Under the pieces are notes generated by a model, which saw only the letters and a program-made list of their open reading frames with translations, searched no databases and was not told where the DNA came from. 64,000 bases of DNA. Origin: an uncultured Alistipes sp. (GTDB taxonomy: Bacteria; Bacteroidota; Bacteroidia; Bacteroidales; Rikenellaceae). The stretch covers positions 1,335,657 to 1,399,656 of the forward strand of contig NZ_OZ007039.1 of the NCBI RefSeq assembly GCF_963931675.1, given 5' to 3'. This document shows positions 58,352 to 64,000 of this stretch, piece by piece; positions within the stretch are counted from its first letter, which is position 1; each line of letters starts with the position of its first letter. The position numbers and the translations under genes were made by a program.

Positions 58352-58388
58352 ATTTTTTTGCTTTTTGAGGGGTTTGAACGTTTTTATA

Positions 58389-60032
58389 TTAATTATGCTC
58401 CGGATCGGTAAATTTTGCCAGAGCCAAATATTGCCGATATAGCTTATCGTATATTTTTGTCCGGGCAGGGTCCGGTTTATATTCTGCCGTATATCCTGAA
58501 CCCATGGCTGCCTGAGCCTCTGGAATGTTGGAGTATATGCCCGCAGCGACTGCGGCGAACATTGCGGCTCCTAATGCACATGCCTGTTCGGAACGCACGA
58601 CGCGGATTGGCATATCGAGCACGTCAGCAAGAGTTTGCATGACGAACGGTGACTTTTGACTGATGCCGCCGATCGCGTTGATTGCATCGATTCCGATTCC
58701 CTCCTGTTTCATGTGCTCGATGATAGCCCGCGATCCGAAAGCGGTTGCCTCCACCAACGCCCGGAAAATCATGGGGGCGCTACTTCCTAAAGTCAATCCA
58801 GTAAGAGCACCGCGAAGCGTTTGGTTGGCAAAGGGGGTGCGTCGTCCGTTGAACCAGTCCAAAGCGACGATGCCGCTTTTGCCCGGGGAAATTTTTTCCG
58901 CCTCGGCAGTAAGCCGTGGAAGGATCTGCCCGATGGCGGTATCCACGATTTCGGGAGAGCAAAGGTTCCGAAGAGGCCAGGCCAGTACATCCCGGAACCA
59001 GGCATAAATATCTCCGAAAGCAGATTGCCCCGCTTCGATTCCAATGTAACCAGGCAGAACCGAACCGTCTACTTGCCCGCAAATGCCGCTTACACAGTGA
59101 TCACCAAGAAGAACAGGATCAATCACCATAATATCACAGGTTGATGTGCCCATGATACGCGTAAGTACATGGGGCGCAATACCTGCTCCCACTGCGCCCA
59201 TGTGAGCATCGATCGCCCCTACAGCCACTGAGATGCCAGCCGTAAGTCCGAGTCGCTTTGCCCACTCCACAGTCAGTGTCCCGGCTTTGGTGTCGCTCGT
59301 GTCGGTTTTTGAAAAGAGATGCGGACGCATGGCGGCGAGCAACGGGTCGAGTCTTTCAAGAAATGTTTCGGACGGAAGTCCCCAAGAGGCGTGCCACATG
59401 GCTTTGTGTCCGGCGGCGCAACGGCTGCGCTTCATGGTTTCCGGGGAGGTGTTGCCGGTGATTAGGCCGGTAATCCAGTCACAATGTTCACTCCAGGCCC
59501 AGGCCGCTTTGGCCACTGCGGAATTTGTTCGTAGTATATGGAGGACTTTGGACCATACCCATTCACTGGAATAAATACCACCTTCGTAGCGGATATAATT
59601 CTCCGACCAAGAAGTTGCAAGTGCGTTGATTTCTTCGGCTTCAATTACCGAGGTATGGTCTTTCCAAAGAATAAACATGGCATCGGGATCTCCGGCAAAG
59701 GCTGGTGTTAACGCCAAAGGAATGCCGTTACGGTCGGTAAGCACAGGTGTACTACCTGTCGTGTCAAAACAAAGCCCTACAACGTTTTCTGCGGTACCAG
59801 GCGCGGCATTTTTCAATGCACAAGCTACTGCCCCCTCTAACGCTTCGATATAATCAAGCGGATGTTGACGATAGCGATTTGACGTGAGATCACAATAGAG
59901 TCCTTGGGCCCATCGAGGATACTCCATGACGCCTGAGGCGATCTCTCGTCCTGTTGAGCAATCCACTATGAGTGCTCGACATGAATCGGTCCCGTAATCG
60001 ATGCCGATAGTATAACAATTTGTACTTCTCAT
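58389..60032 (-). CDS. FGGY-family kinase, ribulokinase (AraB) type
   Basis: A 547-residue cytosolic sugar kinase. The N-terminal ATPase lobe starts GIDYGTDSCRALIVDCSTGR. The AraB-specific block ICGQVDGSVLPGYIGIEAGQ, continuing SAFGDIYAWF, is present, as are GLCFDTTGSTPVLTD and AIGGISQKSPFVMQTLADVL. Length and these blocks fit ribulokinase rather than fuculokinase or rhamnulokinase (both near 480-490 residues). It would phosphorylate L- or D-ribulose. It lies 6 bp downstream of fucP in the operon that also has fucI; FucI can make D-ribulose from D-arabinose, which this kinase could use. L-fuculose as substrate cannot be excluded. Confidence 0.85.
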   Translation of the reverse strand: MRSTNCYTIGIDYGTDSCRALIVDCSTGREIASGVMEYPRWAQGLYCDLTSNRYRQHPLDYIEALEGAVACALKNAAPGTAENVVGLCFDTTGSTPVLTDRNGIPLALTPAFAGDPDAMFILWKDHTSVIEAEEINALATSWSENYIRYEGGIYSSEWVWSKVLHILRTNSAVAKAAWAWSEHCDWITGLITGNTSPETMKRSRCAAGHKAMWHASWGLPSETFLERLDPLLAAMRPHLFSKTDTSDTKAGTLTVEWAKRLGLTAGISVAVGAIDAHMGAVGAGIAPHVLTRIMGTSTCDIMVIDPVLLGDHCVSGICGQVDGSVLPGYIGIEAGQSAFGDIYAWFRDVLAWPLRNLCSPEIVDTAIGQILPRLTAEAEKISPGKSGIVALDWFNGRRTPFANQTLRGALTGLTLGSSAPMIFRALVEATAFGSRAIIEHMKQEGIGIDAINAIGGISQKSPFVMQTLADVLDMPIRVVRSEQACALGAAMFAAVAAGIYSNIPEAQAAMGSGYTAEYKPDPARTKIYDKLYRQYLALAKFTDPEHN

Positions 60033-60038
60033 TCGATT

Positions 60039-61460
60039 TTAGATTTTTACTTTCCTAGCCACAAAAATGCTGTAAAAGGCAATGATCATGAAAGCAATGG
60101 CCGGAACCCAATAGGCTAATTCGATACTGCCAACTTGGTCTGAAACGATGCCTTGGATCTGTGTCAGCAGAGCAGCCCCCGCAATGGCCATAACCATTCC
60201 TGAACCGCCGATTTTCGTATCTTCACCTAGACCTGAAATGCCGATGCCATAGATTGTCGGGAACATTAGAGACATACAACCCGTGATACCCATCAGCGCA
60301 TAGACTCCCAGAGCTCCATCTGCATAAATGGTGATCAAACAGCAAATAACGGCTAACACGGCAAGGACCGTGAGAATTTTCCACGGTTTGAAGAACCGCA
60401 TGAGTCCGGTGCATATGAAACGTGCTGTCACGAACAGTATCAAGGACATTATGTAGTAAGTTGCAGCAGCTTGTTCTGGTGTGCATGGTAATAGCGCATT
60501 GAGCCCGATCCATTCGCAGAATGAATAGAAACCTGCGGCAACAGGTTCTACGTTCCGAAGAGCTTCGATCACTTGTGCACCCGAGGGATTGTCGCCTAAT
60601 GTAGCAATGACATTGTCAAAGCCGAGTTGTTGTATGGCATAACGGATAACGAATGACCATACGGCGATTTGCGCTCCTACATAGAAAAACTGTGCGATAA
60701 CCCCCCAAACATAATTTTTGTTGCGAATAAGTCGTTTGAAAGTGCCTTTGAAATCGAGCTCTTTATCGTCTTCTTTCAGATTGGGCATTCTGGTAAAGCG
60801 AATTGCCAACAAGAGGGCTATCATAACCAGTCCAAGCACCATGTAAGTCATTGTAACAGCATTCAACTCTTGTCCCTGTATGCGGGTCAACTCTTCAACG
60901 GGCAATGCGGCACGTTCTGCAGCACTCATTGTGTTGAGCTGCGAGAGAATGAATACCTGACTGATAACTACGCCCGTAATGGCTCCAAACGGATTGAACG
61001 ACTGTGCAAAATTGAGTCGCTGTGTGGCTGTACTTTCGGGGCCGATGGCACATACATAGGAGTTAGTGGATGTTTCGAGAATCGAAAGTCCGGCGAATAA
61101 AATGAAGATAGCCAGTAGGAACATGTAGAACCCAATTTCGATCGTACTTTCGGAGATAAGCATTGCCGGATAGAACAGGAATGTGCCGAGCGCATAGAGC
61201 CCCAATCCGAGCATGACTCCCGATTTATAGGTGAATCGTTTGATGAATAGTGCGCCGGGAATTGCAAAGCAGCCATAACCGAGCAGGTAGCAGACCACCT
61301 GAATCCAAGCGGTTTTCGAGTCCGAGAGACTCATGATTCGCTTGAACGCAGCTAGCATTGTGTCCGTGAGGTTGTTCGGAACGGCCCAAGCGAAGAAGAG
61401 CGTGGTCAGCAGAATAAATGGCCAAATAATTCCTTTGGGTATGATGCGTTGTTTTTCCAT
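60039..61460 (-). CDS. fucP: FucP-type MFS sugar:proton symporter
   Basis: A 473-residue inner-membrane protein with about twelve membrane helices. FucP-like features are WPFILLTTLFFAWAVPNNLT, AWIQVVCYLLGYGCFAIPGA, LETSTNSYVCAIGPESTATQ and LNFAQSFNPFGAITG, including the conserved acidic residue of helix 4. FucP imports L-fucose and also L-galactose and D-arabinose in E. coli. It is placed between the DUF6786-like lipoprotein (36 bp) and the kinase (6 bp) and would bring the freed monosaccharide into the cell. Confidence 0.88.
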   Translation of the reverse strand: MEKQRIIPKGIIWPFILLTTLFFAWAVPNNLTDTMLAAFKRIMSLSDSKTAWIQVVCYLLGYGCFAIPGALFIKRFTYKSGVMLGLGLYALGTFLFYPAMLISESTIEIGFYMFLLAIFILFAGLSILETSTNSYVCAIGPESTATQRLNFAQSFNPFGAITGVVISQVFILSQLNTMSAAERAALPVEELTRIQGQELNAVTMTYMVLGLVMIALLLAIRFTRMPNLKEDDKELDFKGTFKRLIRNKNYVWGVIAQFFYVGAQIAVWSFVIRYAIQQLGFDNVIATLGDNPSGAQVIEALRNVEPVAAGFYSFCEWIGLNALLPCTPEQAAATYYIMSLILFVTARFICTGLMRFFKPWKILTVLAVLAVICCLITIYADGALGVYALMGITGCMSLMFPTIYGIGISGLGEDTKIGGSGMVMAIAGAALLTQIQGIVSDQVGSIELAYWVPAIAFMIIAFYSIFVARKVKI

Positions 61461-61496
61461 AGTTTGGTTGAGTTTTGGGTTGGAAATTCAGAATGA

Positions 61497-62726
61497 TTAG
61501 AAACAATCCGCAATTTTCTGCAACTCGACACCAAAAAGATCTTGTACGATCCTGGCGATTTGCGTCTCTTCTCCCTGTATATGCATGACATACTGTGTAT
61601 GTGAGGCCGATTCACCGGAGGCTAGTTCTGCACCGGGCGAAGAGGTTTCGATTTCATAGAAAGGTCCCATGACAGTACCGTCGTCTGTGGGACCGTCGTT
61701 ATAGGCATTGATCACGTCGCCGGCAAATGGATCTTCTTGCGGGCCCCACTGCCCGTTCACGTAGCTTACACGGCCCCTGGGGACGGTGTATTTCACCAGT
61801 GTGAGTACTTTCTTGTCCGAATCATAACTACCGCAGATGTCTTTGGCTCGTCCCGCCGGGAGCCCAATCTTTGAACGATAGGTTCCATCGATCTTGAAAT
61901 AAAGCATACCGTCCTCTACCTTCAGCCGATCGGATGGCACCTTGCCGAAATATTCATCGTTGACGATGCGTCCCGTACCGGATGTGTCATAGGGAATGAA
62001 AACCGTCGTGGTCGGCGTTGGATTGAACATTCCCAATAACCATATGGAGGGCAGTCCGGTTTGCTTGGTCCAGGTATTTTCTCCTTGATTGGTGATGATG
62101 TTCTCCGTACCGTAGGCAATCATTTTCAACGTTGAGGGAATCTCCGTGCCGAGCAGTTCCGCTGCGGTTTTGCGATCCAACAAGGAAATTGTACGTTCAA
62201 TCCCGATTTTGAGTTCCGAATCTGCCGCGTTTATGAGTGTAGTTTCTTTGGTAAATTTCACACTTGAGGAGGTTTGTTCTGCTATGTTATAAGTTTCGGT
62301 GTCTATGACTGCAGGAACGCGCCAATTTTCATAAACCTGTTCCTGTCCGTTTTTGAAGTACAGGGAGAAAGGGCCTCCTTCCGGTCCTAACCAGAAACGC
62401 TCTTCTCCGCCAACGGGATTGAATTGAGGATTGATTTCTCCGGATTCAATCAGTTTGTAATTGATCCATCCGAAACTATTCCCAGCATCACCATCGGCAG
62501 TAGATGTCATTACACGGCCTTGGTATGCGGGAATAATCATAATTTTTGAAAGTCCGTCAGAACTGGAGAGTTCAAGGAAAGAGATTTTATGCTGCTTGAA
62601 AAATGCAGCGTCATATCCGTAAGAGCCCATTTCATATGTTGTTTTATCGCAGCAGGCAGTCAACATGATGGATGCTGTTGCGAGAGTTAGAATGGAATGA
62701 ATGCGTTTCAAATGAATGCGTTTCAT
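61497..62726 (-). CDS. DUF6786-like lipoprotein
   Basis: A 409-residue lipoprotein. The start at 62726 gives MKRIHLKRIHSILTLATASI with lipobox SIMLTAC (Cys26 or next). A 15-bp tandem duplication encodes the repeated KRIH. The body is a beta-rich fold resembling galactose-mutarotase-like DUF6786 proteins (MIIPAYQGRVMTSTADGDAG, FGWINYKLIESGEI, FNPVGGEERFWLGPEGGPFS, DICGSYDSDKKVLTLVKYTV). These occur in Bacteroidetes sugar operons. An aldose mutarotase-like role for the liberated sugar is an inference; the conserved Glu/His residues of classical mutarotases cannot be assigned with certainty. Confidence 0.65.
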   Translation of the reverse strand: MKRIHLKRIHSILTLATASIMLTACCDKTTYEMGSYGYDAAFFKQHKISFLELSSSDGLSKIMIIPAYQGRVMTSTADGDAGNSFGWINYKLIESGEINPQFNPVGGEERFWLGPEGGPFSLYFKNGQEQVYENWRVPAVIDTETYNIAEQTSSSVKFTKETTLINAADSELKIGIERTISLLDRKTAAELLGTEIPSTLKMIAYGTENIITNQGENTWTKQTGLPSIWLLGMFNPTPTTTVFIPYDTSGTGRIVNDEYFGKVPSDRLKVEDGMLYFKIDGTYRSKIGLPAGRAKDICGSYDSDKKVLTLVKYTVPRGRVSYVNGQWGPQEDPFAGDVINAYNDGPTDDGTVMGPFYEIETSSPGAELASGESASHTQYVMHIQGEETQIARIVQDLFGVELQKIADCF

Positions 62727-62740
62727 GAAAATATTTTTTG

Positions 62741-64000
62741 TTATTTGTATATGGGGCCGAAGGTGCTGCAAGCCCGGAAATCTGCATCCTCGGAATTAGA
62801 GCCGAAAGCATTCCAGACAGATGGTCTGAATATTAGTTTTTCGTCGATGTTGTGCATGCATACAGGGATTCTGAGCATGGCCGCTAGGGTGATAATGTCG
62901 GCTCCGATGTGCCCGAAAGAGATGGCTCCATGATTGGCGCCCCAGTGGCTCATGACAGAATATACGTCTCTAAAAGGCCCATGTCCGGTAAGGCGGGGTG
63001 CGAACCAAGTCGTGGGCCATGTTTTGTCGGTCCTTTCATTGATGATGCGATAGATTTCTGGGTCGACATTTACGGCCCAACCCTCTGCGATTTGGAGCGA
63101 GGGCCCAAGTCCCTTAACAAGGTTAATCCGGCACATGGTGACGGGCATCTCTCCACGAGTTAGGAATGTGGAAGAAAAACCTCCCCCTCGCATGTATTCC
63201 CGACTTGCAGGATGCCAGGTAGTGGCATCGAGGCAGGACTCAACCTCCTGTTGAGAAATTTCCCAGAAGGGTTTCATAACAGGATTGCCGTTTTCAGTTT
63301 GTTGCCCGGTGGCATCGAGACAGCAGGAACCGGAGTTAATCAAGTGTATGATGCCGTTGGCCGCGGTTCCTTGAAGTTCTTTTCCTGTTACTCGTTTTAC
63401 GGCTTCGGGACTCCAGAATGTTCGAACGTCGGCGAACATCTGTGCTCGGTTGGTGAGCAGATGCATGAGCAACATGCTAACACCGTTGAGGGTGTCATTT
63501 TCGGTGGCAAAAGTGTAAGCCTGCCGGATTCCGTTCCAGTCGAAGGAGGAGTTGAGTATGGCTTCGGAGAAATCTCCATCGGGCTTAAAGTCAGTCCACT
63601 GCCGCTGTCCCTGAAAGCCTCCGACGATGGCATTGTGCCCCATAGCCTCTTCCTCAAATCCGGATTCGGCAAGCTTCGGATTTCCTATCATCAGATCTCT
63701 GAAGATGAGAGTCATCTTTACAACGTATTCCCAGATGGCGTCTTTTTCTTGCCGGGAATATATCAGGTGTTCTGGGTTATAGTCTTTGCCTTCATTTTTT
63801 TTGCAATACTTTTCGGTCCACGCCATTGCTCGATGAAACTCCTCTGGGTCATAAATTCCCAATTGGATACGACGTTCGATCTCACTGGCATCTACGGCTT
63901 CGTTGCGCATGCCGAGATACTCTTGGAAGAAATCGGGATTAGGCATGGACCCGGCGATTCCCATGGATACGGAACCGACAGACAAATAGGATTTTCCTCT
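62741..64000 (-). CDS. fucI: L-fucose isomerase (FucI), C-terminal two thirds (cut by window edge)
   Basis: The frame is open to the window edge, so the N-terminal domain is missing from view (420 codons of about 590 seen). The FucI signature [20 protein letters not shown] is followed by [14 protein letters not shown] (metal-ligand Glu), [20 protein letters not shown] (metal-ligand Asp) and [20 protein letters not shown], then [10 protein letters not shown] (metal-ligand His region). The enzyme interconverts L-fucose/L-fuculose and equally D-arabinose/D-ribulose. It is the first visible gene of the long leftward operon; its promoter lies outside. Confidence 0.93.
   Translation of the reverse strand, partial: RGKSYLSVGSVSMGIAGSMPNPDFFQEYLGMRNEAVDASEIERRIQLGIYDPEEFHRAMAWTEKYCKKNEGKDYNPEHLIYSRQEKDAIWEYVVKMTLIFRDLMIGNPKLAESGFEEEAMGHNAIVGGFQGQRQWTDFKPDGDFSEAILNSSFDWNGIRQAYTFATENDTLNGVSMLLMHLLTNRAQMFADVRTFWSPEAVKRVTGKELQGTAANGIIHLINSGSCCLDATGQQTENGNPVMKPFWEISQQEVESCLDATTWHPASREYMRGGGFSSTFLTRGEMPVTMCRINLVKGLGPSLQIAEGWAVNVDPEIYRIINERTDKTWPTTWFAPRLTGHGPFRDVYSVMSHWGANHGAISFGHIGADIITLAAMLRIPVCMHNIDEKLIFRPSVWNAFGSNSEDADFRACSTFGPIYK

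Noticed and set aside
58389..60032. Calling the kinase fucK
   Set aside because: Length and the AraB-type GQVDGSVLPGYIGIEAGQ block do not fit L-fuculokinase despite the fucI and fucP neighbours.

Overview
The window looks like the chromosome of a gut Bacteroidales species, most likely Alistipes or another relatively GC-rich Rikenellaceae or near relative. The reasons are SusC/SusD pairs, a one-piece hybrid two-component regulator, TAnnTTTG promoter elements, many SpI or lipobox-exported glycoside hydrolases, anaerobic sulfatase genes, and Bacteroidetes-type tyrosine recombinases and IS4-type elements. The genus is an inference; no 16S or marker tree could be made.

Region 1 (1-30.9 kb) is a large polysaccharide utilisation locus. 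A leftward operon encodes GH3 (PA14), GH2, GH97 and the start of a GH78-like enzyme. A rightward operon encodes SusC, SusD, a DUF1735-type surface lipoprotein, a GH43 lipoprotein and a phosphodiester-glycosidase-like lipoprotein. Next come a hybrid two-component sensor/AraC regulator and a third transcription unit of LacZ-type GH2, GH43, GH31, GH43 and GH3. Four promoters (GH3, susC, regulator, LacZ-type GH2) carry the same pair of TTGCAAGATTTCTT-like half-sites 21 bp apart. In each, the second half-site starts exactly 38 bp before the TAnnTTTG box. This ties the whole locus to its regulator, including autoregulation. The enzyme set points to a plant side-chain-rich glycan (arabinose, galactose, xylose/glucose, rhamnose), but no backbone endo-enzyme is in view.

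Region 2 (31-34.7 kb) is housekeeping: lnt-folC, a small conserved gene and tRNA-Thr(CGT).

Region 3 (34.7-46.4 kb) is an accessory patchwork. It holds two related IS4-type elements, the first with a perfect 9-bp target duplication that separates a zeta-toxin operon from its own terminator. It also holds orphan hypothetical genes, the C-terminal relic of an integrase, and a GC-rich module of two tandem tyrosine recombinases with two small HTH proteins and a DUF3408 protein. Next to that module is a non-coding array of 43 consecutive 8-bp units (consensus YCNNGANN, core close to the palindrome TCWWGA) in perfect register over 344 bp. I know of no described element that matches it.

Region 4 (46.4-64 kb) starts with a radical-SAM anaerobic sulfatase maturase whose cluster motif lacks its middle cysteine (Tyr43). 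It is followed by a long leftward operon, transcribed from beyond the right edge: fucI-type isomerase, DUF6786-like lipoprotein, FucP-type permease, AraB-type ribulokinase, GH172/DUF2961, Ser-type sulfatase, SusC, SusD, second Ser-type sulfatase and an unknown secreted protein. FucI with AraB rather than a fuculokinase, plus GH172, suggests D-arabinose (or mixed D-arabinose/L-fucose) from a sulfated glycan. Both SusC genes contain a G9 tract coding Arg-Gly-Gly-Val, a possible slippage switch.
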